64,000 bases of DNA from Flavobacterium sp. 9AF (GCF_902506265.1 NZ_LR733556.1:1918535-1982534), one strand, 5' to 3'. Shown: positions 8,977 to 18,284, counted from the first letter of the stretch. Notes: a model not told the origin generated them from the letters alone. Program-made: numbers and translations.

Positions 8977-9816
8977 TTCAAAACAATAATTAGACGGCTT
9001 GGCGTGAATTGGCATAGCATAAATAGTATGTAAAGCGGCTCTAATTTGTGCTTCATTTTCATAGCAAGTTACCTCTTTTTCCCACTGAAATTGTGGCAAT
9101 AAAGGATTTTGCAATTGGTAATAACTGGTAGCAACAGCTAACAATTGGGTTCTATTTGCAACTAATTCTGCTGTATAAATTTCTTCTGTAGCGACTTGTT
9201 TGGCTGACAAAAATTCGAAATAAACGACACGTCTTTTTTCATGCATTTGTAAAACTCCTGAACTATGCGCCAACATCATATCATGAACCAAAATATCACC
9301 TGCTTTCATAGGTACTTCAATAGCTTCTTCTTGTGCTAATTCACAAATGGTTTTTGAACTCAAATGGCTTTTGGGCACTACTTTTAAAGCCCCATCACCT
9401 ACATGGGCATCGTCTACATAAATGCCTACCGTAAAACAATTGCCTGTGCGTTGATGCATCATGTCTTGATGCCATAAAACGGGTAATTGGTCACCCGAAT
9501 TTTTAATTACCGCAAATTCTTGAATCGCAAAAAAATCTGGGCCACAAATTTTTTGAGCCATGTCTAATAAAAAAGGTAAGCCCAACAATTCTAAACAGGC
9601 TAAATTATTTTTATAACACAACAATTCCACATTCGTAATGAACTTTTTTTCTCCAACAGAAATGGTTACTTTTTGGAAGTCATTTTCATCAGCTATTACC
9701 TCATCGAAAAAAGTACGTAATTTTTGTAATAATGCTGGAGACAAACAATTTTCTATTTTTACAAAACCTTGTTCGTAAAACTGTTCTAATTGCGCTGTTG
9801 AGATTTGTGAATGCAT
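8965..9816 (-). CDS. Phytanoyl-CoA dioxygenase (PhyH) family protein
   Basis: A 283-residue predicted Fe(II)/2-oxoglutarate oxygenase. The metal triad is visible as His116-x-Asp118 in LWHQDMM and His184 in LAHSSG, with Arg195/196 (EKRRVVYF) suited to bind 2-oxoglutarate. The substrate cannot be read from sequence; family members hydroxylate lipids, amino acids or small metabolites. It begins 14 bases after the stop of the LytTR response regulator on the same strand, so it is probably the last gene of that two-component operon. Its 3' end overlaps radA by 12 bases. No signal peptide. Confidence 0.85.
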   Translation of the reverse strand: MHSQISTAQLEQFYEQGFVKIENCLSPALLQKLRTFFDEVIADENDFQKVTISVGEKKFITNVELLCYKNNLACLELLGLPFLLDMAQKICGPDFFAIQEFAVIKNSGDQLPVLWHQDMMHQRTGNCFTVGIYVDDAHVGDGALKVVPKSHLSSKTICELAQEEAIEVPMKAGDILVHDMMLAHSSGVLQMHEKRRVVYFEFLSAKQVATEEIYTAELVANRTQLLAVATSYYQLQNPLLPQFQWEKEVTCYENEAQIRAALHTIYAMPIHAKPSNYCFELPK

Positions 9817-9830
9817 AAAATGGTTCTCTT

Positions 9831-10580
9831 TTACTTAAACTTACTCAAAAAATCATCCTTATATGTACTCGAAATTTCAATTTCCGATTCATCTTGCAAC
9901 GTAATAAAACCTCCTTTGTTATACGCTTTCACAAAATTAACATTGATAATATGTGATTTGTGCACCCGTAAAAATGGAAACGGTAAAATTTCGGAGAAAT
10001 GTTTTAAAAACCGACACACCATCTTTTTAGAACCGTCGACTAAATGCAAATCGGTAAAATTACCATTGCCTTTTAAGCGCACAATATCTTTCATTTGAAC
10101 CACTTCAAAACCTTCCAAAGTAGGCAAAATGACTTGTTGTTTCTCGGGCTTGGGCTCTCTGAAATTTTCTACAATAATTTTATTCCGATTGATTAAATCG
10201 TGTTTTGCTAACTGTTGCTGCACTTTGTTAACGGCTACAATTAATTCTTCTATACTAATGGGTTTCAGTAAATAATAAGCTGCACTTTGATTTAAGGCTT
10301 TTAAAGAATATTCCGAGAAAGCAGTAACAAAAATGGTTTCAAATTGCAAGTCTTTACAAGCTTCTAACACATCAAAAGCATTTCCAAATGGCATTTCCAC
10401 ATCTAAAAAAACCAATTGCGGTTCCAAATCATGCAACAAAGGCACTGCTTCTTTAATATTAGCCGCTTCACCAATAATTTCGACTTGCGGACAATATTTG
10501 GTGAGATAGTTTTTTAATACTTCTCTAGCAGCTGTTTCATCTTCAACAATAACACTTCTTATCTTTTGTAATCCTGTCAT
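9831..10580 (-). CDS. LytTR-family DNA-binding response regulator
   Basis: A 249-residue regulator. The receiver domain (about 1-120) has the acidic pair Glu13/Asp14 (IVEDE) and phosphoacceptor Asp60 (LVFLDVEMP), with a Thr in FVTAF. The C-terminal LytTR domain (about 145-249) carries VVQMKDIVRLKGNGNFTDL and RVHKSHIINVNFV, typical of the beta-fold that binds DNA. It overlaps the upstream sensor kinase gene by 4 bases, so it is the kinase's cognate partner. The direct repeats at 12480-12510 upstream of the operon are a candidate binding site. Confidence 0.93.
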   Translation of the reverse strand: MTGLQKIRSVIVEDETAAREVLKNYLTKYCPQVEIIGEAANIKEAVPLLHDLEPQLVFLDVEMPFGNAFDVLEACKDLQFETIFVTAFSEYSLKALNQSAAYYLLKPISIEELIVAVNKVQQQLAKHDLINRNKIIVENFREPKPEKQQVILPTLEGFEVVQMKDIVRLKGNGNFTDLHLVDGSKKMVCRFLKHFSEILPFPFLRVHKSHIINVNFVKAYNKGGFITLQDESEIEISSTYKDDFLSKFK

Positions 10581-12421
10581 ATTTTATCTAATAAAGGTAC
10601 TGTAATAACAACAATGGTTCCCGTTTCTGGTGCTTCTTTTTCTGTAATAGAAAAACTAATATTCATTTTATATAACTCATTCAATAATTTAATACGTTCC
10701 AAAGTATTGGTCGTTCCTCTCGACTGATGCACCTTTTGATTAACGGTTTTTAGAGCTTGACTTTGGGTTAACCCAATACCATCATCATCAATTGTAATTT
10801 GCACTTTTTTAGGAAGCAATTGAAATTGCAAAAGCAAGTTGCCTTTGCCTTCTTTATAGCGTAATCCGTGCCAAATGGCATTTTCCAAATGCGGTTGCAA
10901 AATCATATTGGGGATAAAGGTAACTTCAGCATCAATCTGTTCGTCTATCCTAATTTGATACTCAAATTGATCTTGAAAACGCAAATGTTCTAACGCGAGA
11001 TATTTTTTTAATTGCTCCAATTCATTGCTAATGCTAATAAAGTCTTTATTAGAATTTTCCATCATGTTTCGCATTAAATGAGAATACGAACTCAAGTATT
11101 TATTGGCTTCTAATTCTTTATTTTCAGAAATAAATTGGTTCACACTATTCAAACTATTGAAAATAAAATGCGGATTCATTTCTCTTCGTAAAGACTGCAA
11201 GGCAATTTTTTTATTCTTAGTTTTAATAGCGTATAAGGCTTTTACAATCAATGCAAAAAAGATAAAAAGTAACGCTAAAGAGCCAATCAAAAAATAATTG
11301 AATCGGTTCTTTTTGCTAATTAATTCGTCTTTTAACGCTTTTTCTTTCTCTAATTGTAGAATTTTCTTTTCGGAAATTTGAAATACTTTATCCTCTATTA
11401 AAGAACTATCTGCAGCTACAATTTCATCAAAATGGGTTAAAAAATCATCATAAAGCAACACACTTTCTTTATCATTCCCTTTTGATTTGTAATACGCTAC
11501 TAGTTGATTTAAACTATTCTTAACTTCTTTAGAATTTCCTTTTTCAGTAGCTAAAGTATAGGATTCTTTCAACGATTGTACACCTTTTTCAGGTTGATTG
11601 AATTGAAAATAAATTTCCGCTACTTCTTGTAATTGCTTTATTTCAGTTTCGAAATCCTTATTTTTTCTCGCTTCATCTAACAAGTTCAATTGAATGGTTA
11701 GTGCTTTTTCATACTCATTCTCCTCTTTATAAACTTCTGCAATTTTATTTTTTATTTTAATGGCTTCCTCAGTATCATCTTTCACATAATCTAAAGCATT
11801 TTTATAACTTTCAATAGCTTCTTCCGTTTCAGCAGCAGATAGATCGGCTTCTGCTTTTTTTACGTAAGCATTGGCAACCTCTTCTTTTATCGCTTCTTTT
11901 TTGAATTCTCTAACAGATTTGTCTTTCGATTTTTCTTCTAATAATTGAATATTCGAATTAATATAATCCGATTGTGCTTTTGGGTTGCTTTGGTTGCGTA
12001 GTCTATTGGCATCATTATAATTCAATCGCTGAGACATTTCATCATCTGCAATTCGACCTGCACTTTCATAACTTTGAATCGCTGGAACCATTTTATTTTG
12101 TCTCTCCTGCACTTGAGCAATAGAACGCGTGACTCTCGTTTTATCTTCCACTTTTTTTAATTTGGTATAAAGAGTTTCTGCCTTCTTATAAAATTCTTCT
12201 GCTTTGGCTAAATCGCCTTTTTTTTGGTAAACCAAAGCCAATTCTTCATAATTCTTTGCAGTCTTAAAATCATCGTTTGTATCAATCGATCGCTCTAATT
12301 TTTCAACTGATTTAGATAAAGAAACTTTGGCTTTTTTGTCTTTAATAGTATCCTGAGCCTTTATGTGTAAAGACATTATAAAAATTATAAAGAATAAATA
12401 TGTGATTTTTTTTACTTGCAT
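10577..12421 (-). CDS. TPR-containing LytS-type sensor histidine kinase
   Basis: A 614-residue membrane sensor. A signal peptide (ending HIKAQ) is followed by a long periplasmic region of TPR-like helical repeats (about 45-340), a coiled coil, one transmembrane helix near 375-395, then a cytoplasmic His_kinase domain. The phosphoacceptor His lies near residue 417 in REMNPHFIFNSLN, and the ATPase N-box reads HLENAIWHG, followed by DDDGIGL. The architecture matches Bacteroidota LytS/YehU-like kinases that sense envelope cues through TPRs. It overlaps the response regulator by 4 bases. The signal sensed is unknown. Confidence 0.92.
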   Translation of the reverse strand: MQVKKITYLFFIIFIMSLHIKAQDTIKDKKAKVSLSKSVEKLERSIDTNDDFKTAKNYEELALVYQKKGDLAKAEEFYKKAETLYTKLKKVEDKTRVTRSIAQVQERQNKMVPAIQSYESAGRIADDEMSQRLNYNDANRLRNQSNPKAQSDYINSNIQLLEEKSKDKSVREFKKEAIKEEVANAYVKKAEADLSAAETEEAIESYKNALDYVKDDTEEAIKIKNKIAEVYKEENEYEKALTIQLNLLDEARKNKDFETEIKQLQEVAEIYFQFNQPEKGVQSLKESYTLATEKGNSKEVKNSLNQLVAYYKSKGNDKESVLLYDDFLTHFDEIVAADSSLIEDKVFQISEKKILQLEKEKALKDELISKKNRFNYFLIGSLALLFIFFALIVKALYAIKTKNKKIALQSLRREMNPHFIFNSLNSVNQFISENKELEANKYLSSYSHLMRNMMENSNKDFISISNELEQLKKYLALEHLRFQDQFEYQIRIDEQIDAEVTFIPNMILQPHLENAIWHGLRYKEGKGNLLLQFQLLPKKVQITIDDDGIGLTQSQALKTVNQKVHQSRGTTNTLERIKLLNELYKMNISFSITEKEAPETGTIVVITVPLLDKI

Positions 12422-12479
12422 TGTATGGTTTAATTATACAAGGTAAAGATAAATTTTTTACCAATTATTATTTTATTGG

Positions 12480-12510
12480 TTTACCAAGTGAAAAGCCGTT
12501 TTTACCAAGT
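12480..12510. promoter_or_regulatory. Direct repeat tttaccaagt x2, candidate LytTR binding site
   Basis: The 10-mer tttaccaagt occurs at 12480-12489 and again at 12501-12510, exactly 21 bases apart, i.e. two helical turns. A third, degenerate copy (tttaccaatt) is at 12457-12466. LytTR regulators classically bind pairs of short direct repeats with about 21-22 base spacing. The site lies 60-90 bases upstream of the kinase start and 33 bases from the rhodanese start, so it could control either or both divergent operons. Confidence 0.5.
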
Positions 12511-12542
12511 CTCCAAAATTAGCATTTGTTATCAACCTAAAT

Positions 12543-13109
12543 TTGAATCAAATAACAAAAATAATAGCTAATTTAATCTTATTCTTTATGATTTCCTCTT
12601 TTTTATCTTCGTCTATTACAACTAAAAAATCAACATCTTTTACACCTGCTTTAGTAGATTTTGATGCTTTTGAAAATCTTACAAAAGAAGTTAAAGAGTA
12701 CAGACAACAAAGATTAATTGATTGGGTCACTTTTACAGAATATTCAAAAGAAAAGAACTCCCTTATTTTAGATACACGCTCTAAAGCAATGTATGACAAA
12801 AAACACCTTAAAGGTGCTATCCATTTGAATTTTTCCGATTTCACTCAAGATAATTTAGCTGCTATTATTCCCTCTTACACTACTAAAATCCTAATCTATT
12901 GCAATAACAATATCGAAAATGAACCAGTATTTTTTGCTTCTAAAATAGTATTACCAAAAGAAAACAGTTCATCTAAACCCATTTCATTAGCATTAAACAT
13001 CCCCACATTCCTCAACTTATATGGATATGGTTATCGAAATATTTATGAATTATCTGAATTAGTTTCTCTTAATAAACACAATCTTTCTTTTGAAGAAACT
13101 GTATTATAA
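12543..13109 (+). CDS. Exported rhodanese-like domain protein
   Basis: A 188-residue protein with an N-terminal hydrophobic signal or anchor (residues 1-25), then a rhodanese fold: SLILDTRSKAMYDKKHLKGA, HLNFSDF, and the active-site loop LIYCNNNIEN with a Cys in the catalytic position. The start is a TTG; the first ATG, at 12588, would remove the only lysine before the hydrophobic core, so the TTG is preferred. It leads a rightward block with a toroid protein, a VWA lipoprotein and a MuiA-like protein, spaced 22, 17 and 68 bases. A sulfur-transfer or redox role in the periplasm is inference. Confidence 0.75.
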   Translation: MNQITKIIANLILFFMISSFLSSSITTKKSTSFTPALVDFDAFENLTKEVKEYRQQRLIDWVTFTEYSKEKNSLILDTRSKAMYDKKHLKGAIHLNFSDFTQDNLAAIIPSYTTKILIYCNNNIENEPVFFASKIVLPKENSSSKPISLALNIPTFLNLYGYGYRNIYELSELVSLNKHNLSFEETVL

Positions 13110-13131
13110 AATAGTAATAAAAACAAAAATT

Positions 13132-14451
13132 ATGAAAACCACAAAAAAAACAATTCTTATTACTGGACTAATAACTGTATTAGTTACTGTCGCTTGGAAA
13201 AGCAATTCTCTTATTGATAAAACAATAGAAAAAGACACATTACCCGATGTAGCATTAATAAATACAGAAGAAAAACCTTGTGTTTTTATGTCGGTTATGG
13301 GAGAACAATCTGTTGCAGGATTTGCTACCTATAAAATGGAAAATTCCTTTAGTGAAAAAATTACAGCGGGTGAAAATTGGATTATAAAAGCACAAAATCA
13401 AGATGGTGGTTGGGGTGCAGGTTCTCATTTTAACCAACAAGAAATGAATCCTCATGCCGTAAGTTCTGATCCAGCTACAACTTCAATGGCTGCCATGGCT
13501 TTATACCGTTGTGGCTATTCTATTTACAGTAAAAAATACGGTGAGGAACTAAAAAAAGCCTTGTATTTTATTTTAAAAGAAATTGAAACCAATGCGGATC
13601 AACCTTTTATTACGCAAATAAGAGGCACGCAAATACAAAGGAAATTAGGAGAAAATATTGATGCTGTTTTAGCACTTCAATTTTTAAATCAGGTCGTAGA
13701 TACCTTAGAAGACAAAGAATTAACAAAAAGAGTAGAAAAAGCCATTCAAAATTGTGTGGATAAAATTGAAAAGTCTTCAGATACAAATGGCAAAATAAAA
13801 GGGGCAGGTTGGGCTGGAGTTTTGCAATCTTCATTTGCTAGTTCAGGTTTAGAACAAGCAGCAAAGAATAAAAATATTAAAGTAGATAAAGACAAATTAG
13901 ATAATTCAAGAAACTACCAAAAAAGCAATTACAATGCAGAAACAGAAGCGGTAAAATCAGATGACGGAGCAGGTGTGGTTTTATATGCTGTAAGCAGTTC
14001 GGTAAGAGGAAGTGCTACAGAATCTAAAGAGGCTGAAGAAATATTAGAAAAAGGTAAAAAGGAAGGAAAAATATCTCAAGATGCAAAACTTACTAAAGAA
14101 AATTTAGAAAAATTAGGTATTAGCAAGGAAAAAGCAGCCTCTTATGATGTAGCAGATAAAGTATATCAATCGGCTAAAGTAAAAGCCATGAGGGAAGATG
14201 TAATGAATGGTTTTGGGAACAATGGTGGTGAAGAATTCTTAAGCTTTTTACAAACAGGAGAATCGATGATCGTAAAAAAAGACAACGACTGGAAAAACTG
14301 GTATGACAATGTCTCGGGCAAACTAATTAAGATTCAAAATCAAGATGGTAGCTGGAACGGACATCACTGTATTACAAGTCCAGTATTTTGTACAGCAACT
14401 AGTTTATTAATCCTAAGTATAGAAAATGACATTCAAAAACTTCAAAAATAA
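13132..14451 (+). CDS. Prenyltransferase/squalene-cyclase-like alpha/alpha-toroid protein, membrane anchored
   Basis: A 439-residue protein from the ATG at 13132; an in-frame ATG at 13090 overlaps the rhodanese gene and would put 14 basic residues before the signal anchor, so it is less likely. A hydrophobic N-terminal helix (residues 8-22) suggests periplasmic export. QW-type motifs are at both ends (AQNQDGGWGAG near residue 85 and IQNQDGSWNG near the C-terminus), as in squalene cyclase and prenyltransferase toroids. The middle is Lys/Glu-rich and unlike those enzymes, and I see no DxDD cyclase motif. A scaffold or peptide-binding role is more likely than terpene cyclisation. Confidence 0.65.
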   Translation: MKTTKKTILITGLITVLVTVAWKSNSLIDKTIEKDTLPDVALINTEEKPCVFMSVMGEQSVAGFATYKMENSFSEKITAGENWIIKAQNQDGGWGAGSHFNQQEMNPHAVSSDPATTSMAAMALYRCGYSIYSKKYGEELKKALYFILKEIETNADQPFITQIRGTQIQRKLGENIDAVLALQFLNQVVDTLEDKELTKRVEKAIQNCVDKIEKSSDTNGKIKGAGWAGVLQSSFASSGLEQAAKNKNIKVDKDKLDNSRNYQKSNYNAETEAVKSDDGAGVVLYAVSSSVRGSATESKEAEEILEKGKKEGKISQDAKLTKENLEKLGISKEKAASYDVADKVYQSAKVKAMREDVMNGFGNNGGEEFLSFLQTGESMIVKKDNDWKNWYDNVSGKLIKIQNQDGSWNGHHCITSPVFCTATSLLILSIENDIQKLQK

Positions 14452-14468
14452 AATTAAAAAGAGCAATT

Positions 14469-15644
14469 ATGAATACTAAAATAATATATATCAGCACTTT
14501 ATTGGCATCCACTTTAACTTTTGGAAGTTGCAACAATAGTAAAGCAGAAACATTGGCAAACCGTGAAGTTACCGTTGAAAAAACAATTGAAAAACCACTT
14601 TCTGACAACAAAATCCAAGTAGCTATTTTGTTAGATACGTCTAATAGTATGGATGGCTTAATTGAACAAGCAAAATCGCGTTTATGGAACATCGTAAATA
14701 CCCTAACTACTTTAAAATATGAAGGGAAAACTCCAGAAATAGAAATCGGATTATATGAATATGGGAATGATGGCTTATCCTCTGCTTCTAATTACATCAG
14801 ACAAGTGGCTCCTTTAACAAGCGATTTAGACTTAATATCTGAAAAATTATTTGCTTTACGTACCAATGGTGGTGAAGAATATTGTGGAGCAGTTATTCAA
14901 GATGCAGTAAAACAATTGACTTGGAAAGATGGCAATAAAAACATGAAGTTAGTTTATATCGCTGGAAATGAGCCTTTCAATCAAGGAAGTGTAAATTATA
15001 AAGAAGCAGTAAAAAATGCTTTAAAACAAGATATTTATATTAATACCATATTTTGTGGTGATCATGAAGAAGGCATTCGTACGTTTTGGCAAGATGGTGC
15101 CATAACCGGAAACGGGAAATACTTTAATATCGATTCTAACGAACGTGTACGTTATATTAATACACCTTATGATGATGAAATTACTGTGTACAATCAAAAA
15201 ATCAATGAAACCTATGTGAGTTATGGAAGAAAAGGAGCTGAAAAGAAAATGAATCAAGTAGCACAAGATGCTAATGCAGAAAGTGTTTCCAAAGCGAATT
15301 ATGTAGAACGATCAGTGAGTAAGTCCAAAGCGGTTTACAAAAATGAAAGTTGGGATTTAGTAGATAAAGTAAGTGAAGATGAAAAAGCTTTGGACCAAAT
15401 CAAGGCAGAAGAATTACCTACAGAATTAAAAGGAAAAAGTAAAGCAGAAATTAAAACCTATGTAGCGCAAAAATCCGCTGAAAGAGAAAAAATTCAAAAG
15501 GAAATTAGTACGTTAGCCAAAAAACGTCAGGAATATATTGATATCGAAATGAAGAAAGAGAAAAAACAAGACGATTTAGGGAATGCCATTGCTACCTCTA
15601 TCATCGAATTAGGTAAAAAGAAAGGATATCATGTTGAAAAATAA
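14469..15644 (+). CDS. VWA-domain lipoprotein
   Basis: A 391-residue lipoprotein with a lipobox ending at Cys21 (TLTFGSC). The von Willebrand A domain (about 50-240) has a complete MIDAS: DTSNSM, a downstream Thr/Asn-Gly-Gly stretch (RTNGGEEYCG) and an AGNEPF loop. The C-terminal third (about 270-391) is highly charged and probably coiled coil. It lies 17 bases after the toroid protein and is followed by the MuiA-like gene, suggesting an envelope assembly in which the VWA domain acts as a metal-dependent adhesion module. Partner and function unknown. Confidence 0.8.
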   Translation: MNTKIIYISTLLASTLTFGSCNNSKAETLANREVTVEKTIEKPLSDNKIQVAILLDTSNSMDGLIEQAKSRLWNIVNTLTTLKYEGKTPEIEIGLYEYGNDGLSSASNYIRQVAPLTSDLDLISEKLFALRTNGGEEYCGAVIQDAVKQLTWKDGNKNMKLVYIAGNEPFNQGSVNYKEAVKNALKQDIYINTIFCGDHEEGIRTFWQDGAITGNGKYFNIDSNERVRYINTPYDDEITVYNQKINETYVSYGRKGAEKKMNQVAQDANAESVSKANYVERSVSKSKAVYKNESWDLVDKVSEDEKALDQIKAEELPTELKGKSKAEIKTYVAQKSAEREKIQKEISTLAKKRQEYIDIEMKKEKKQDDLGNAIATSIIELGKKKGYHVEK

Positions 15645-15712
15645 TTGGTATTTTTAAATATTATTTCCAACCTTTAGTTACCAAAAATAATCTTTATACA
15701 AAAAGTACACAC

Positions 15713-17329
15713 ATGAAAAAAATAATAGTAGGATTACTTCTTTTAGCAAGTGTTTCCATTTGGGCTCAGAAACCCATTTTCACGACAGCAAAAGTAAATG
15801 CCGCAACTGTTTATATAAACAGTGCCGAATTATCACAATCTACAACAGTAACTTTACCCAAAGGCAATAGTGAAATTGTTATCAAGAATGTAGCCGATTA
15901 TGTAAATGAAAGCACCGTACAAATTAATGCTCCCAAAAACATTACCGTGTTGTCGGTTCAGTTTACCAAAAATTATATTTCTGAATATGAAATTGATGAA
16001 AGTAATCCTACTATTAAAAAAGTACGAGATAGTATCGATTGGGTAACCAAAGAAATTGCGAAAGTGATGAATCAAAAAGCATCACATTCCAAAACCATTG
16101 AATTATTAGACAAAAACCAACAAATAGCTGGTGCAAATGCTACTTTAAGCGTTACCGAATTGATGAAATTAGTAGATTATTATACTAGTAAAAGAACGGA
16201 ATTGAGTAACCTAGTAAATACGTTTTCTGAAAAAGAAAATAAATTAAGAGAACAATTGGCTACTTTAAATTCCAAATTAGAAATCAATACCCGAAAAGAA
16301 GAAAAAACGTCTAAAGGAAAATTAATTCTACAAGTAATGAATGATTTAGCTGGAACAGTTGATTTAGACATTAATTATTTAACGCAAGGAGCATCTTGGT
16401 ATCCTTTTTATGATTTAAGAGCAGAAAGTATTAGTAGTCCAATTGACATGCTATACAAAGGACAAGTGACTCAGAATACAGGAATCGATTGGAAAAAAGT
16501 AAAACTAACTTTATCGAGTGGGAATCCGAATCAAAGTAATGAAGCTCCTATTTTAAGTGCTTGGTTTTTACGCTTTGGTTATCCAAATTATGGAAATTAT
16601 AAAAGAGAAAATTCCACATTAAATTCTATTCAGGGTTATGCTGCAGGAATAGAAGTTGTAAAAGACAATGTTGATTTAAGTGAATCAACTGTTTCAGATT
16701 ATACTACAATTTCTGAAAATCAATTGAATGTAAGCTTTGATATCGACATTCCATATGATATTCTATCTAATGGAAAAGCCCATAGTGTTGCGTTAAAAGA
16801 AATTCAATTACCTGCTTCTTATAAATATTATGCCGTACCAAAACTAGAAAAAGAAGCTTTTTTATTAGCGGAGCTAAACGATTATTCGAAATTTAATTTA
16901 TTACCAGGAGAAGCCAATATCATTTTTGAAGGTACTTATGTAGGAAAAACCTTTATTAATGCCAATGCTACTTCCGATACCTTAAATTTAAGTATGGGAA
17001 GAGATAAAAAGATTTCGATAAAACGAGAAAAAGTAGTGGACAAATCGGGAACCAAGTTTTTATCTTCCTATAAAGAACAAGTATTTACGTATGATCTTAT
17101 TGTACGAAACAATAAAAAGGAGGCTATCAATATGATTTTGAAAGATCAATATCCAATTAGCACGGATAAAGAAATTACAATCGAACTTCTAGAAAAAGAT
17201 AAAGCTTCGGCTAATGAAGAAACGGGTGTCTTAACTTGGAAAATAGAGTTAAAACCCAATGAAACAAAGAAATTCAGGATTAGTTATAAAGTGAAGTATC
17301 CAAAAGATAAAGTTATTGACAATTTATAA
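15713..17329 (+). CDS. MuiA-like protein (DUF4140/DUF4139)
   Basis: A 538-residue exported protein: signal peptide ending SIWAQ, an N-terminal domain (about 25-125) of the DUF4140 type (AATVYINSAELSQS), a helical coiled-coil section (about 130-210), then the DUF4139 beta-rich region with ASWYPFYDLRAES and KVKLTLSSGNPN. The C-terminus reads LKPNETKKFRISYKVKYPKDK, as in mucoidy-inhibitor-A homologues. Function is not established biochemically. Its position beside the VWA lipoprotein and toroid protein suggests a shared envelope role. Confidence 0.83.
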   Translation: MKKIIVGLLLLASVSIWAQKPIFTTAKVNAATVYINSAELSQSTTVTLPKGNSEIVIKNVADYVNESTVQINAPKNITVLSVQFTKNYISEYEIDESNPTIKKVRDSIDWVTKEIAKVMNQKASHSKTIELLDKNQQIAGANATLSVTELMKLVDYYTSKRTELSNLVNTFSEKENKLREQLATLNSKLEINTRKEEKTSKGKLILQVMNDLAGTVDLDINYLTQGASWYPFYDLRAESISSPIDMLYKGQVTQNTGIDWKKVKLTLSSGNPNQSNEAPILSAWFLRFGYPNYGNYKRENSTLNSIQGYAAGIEVVKDNVDLSESTVSDYTTISENQLNVSFDIDIPYDILSNGKAHSVALKEIQLPASYKYYAVPKLEKEAFLLAELNDYSKFNLLPGEANIIFEGTYVGKTFINANATSDTLNLSMGRDKKISIKREKVVDKSGTKFLSSYKEQVFTYDLIVRNNKKEAINMILKDQYPISTDKEITIELLEKDKASANEETGVLTWKIELKPNETKKFRISYKVKYPKDKVIDNL

Positions 17330-17331
17330 AC

Positions 17332-18213
17332 TTAAAACGTTGCAATCAAATGACGGGTATATTGAAAAATTTTAAATAAACCTATTAGATTAATATATTT
17401 TGCATCATCATCGGGTGCATGATAATCTAAATGAGTGCCTGTAGTAAAACTAAAACAGGCACTTTTTTTATTTATAAAAGGTTTGGTATCTAATAATTTT
17501 AATTTCTCTTCTCCTTCTATCTTTAAATTAAGTGCTGTGCGAAAAGTTTCCATTTTTTTAAAATGAGACGTAGCGATTGGATTGGCAAAACACTTTAAAA
17601 TTTTCAAATCGTTGTCCATTCTTCCTACCATATCAAAATTAATGACAGCGATAATTTCTTTAAATTTTTTCTTTTTCTTTGAAATTAATTTCGAAAAATA
17701 TTCAGAACCGTATAGGCCGATTTCGTGACCCGAATAAAAAGCAAATAAATAATTTTTATCCTTACTTCCATTTTCTATTATATCTTTATATAAAAGCATA
17801 ATTAGTGCCACACCTGATGCATTATCATCTGCTCCATTATGTATTTCATTATCTTTAAACTTAGTCGATAATCCATTTCCAAAACCTATATGATCATAAT
17901 GTGCCGAAAGCAAAATCGTTTCATTTGAATAGTTATTAATAAAAACATAACCGTTAGTAATATTCAATTCTTTTTTATCTTTTTGAATAGAAAACTCTTG
18001 TCTAAAAAAACGATTCTTCCCTAAGCTGTCCATTTTTGTTTGAATATAAGAAAGCGCTTTTTTTTCATCTTCACTTCCAGACATTCTACCTTGTAAACTA
18101 TCTTGAGATAGATAATAAATAATATCTTTTAATAATGTAACCTCTATAGAGTCTTTTTCAATTTGTCCAATAGCTTGAAAGGATAGGAATAAGAGAATAA
18201 ATTTAAATTTCAT
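17332..18213 (-). CDS. Secreted M28-family metallopeptidase
   Basis: A 293-residue exported protein (signal peptide ending QAIGQ) of the M28 co-catalytic zinc family. Zinc ligands are visible: His105 and Asp107 in SAHYDHIG, Asp129 in GADDNASG, Glu164 in SGHEIGLYGS, Asp194 in NFDMVGR, and a C-terminal His in HLDYHAPDDDAKYI. In most M28 enzymes the Glu-Glu pair supplies the general base plus a ligand; here the first position is His163. Activity is therefore plausible but possibly altered. It is convergent with the MuiA-like gene (2-base gap). Confidence 0.85.
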   Translation of the reverse strand: MKFKFILLFLSFQAIGQIEKDSIEVTLLKDIIYYLSQDSLQGRMSGSEDEKKALSYIQTKMDSLGKNRFFRQEFSIQKDKKELNITNGYVFINNYSNETILLSAHYDHIGFGNGLSTKFKDNEIHNGADDNASGVALIMLLYKDIIENGSKDKNYLFAFYSGHEIGLYGSEYFSKLISKKKKKFKEIIAVINFDMVGRMDNDLKILKCFANPIATSHFKKMETFRTALNLKIEGEEKLKLLDTKPFINKKSACFSFTTGTHLDYHAPDDDAKYINLIGLFKIFQYTRHLIATF

Positions 18214-18240
18214 TATTTAGATTTTATGCTAAATATAAAC

Positions 18241-18265
18241 AAAAAAAGACCCAAAAAGGGTCTTT
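18241..18265 (-). terminator. Rho-independent terminator after the 850-residue repeat protein
   Basis: On the minus strand AAAGACCC, a TTTTT loop, and GGGTCTTT followed by more T residues form a perfect 8-bp stem with a U-tract. It lies 20 bases past the stop at 18285 and before the M28 gene start, so it separates the two leftward transcripts. Confidence 0.85.
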
Positions 18266-18284
18266 CAAAAGTTATTTCTTGAGA

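Noticed and set aside
12538..12545. TAAATTTG as a promoter for the rhodanese gene
   Set aside because: It overlaps the TTG start codon, has no -33 partner, and using it would force a start that destroys the signal peptide.
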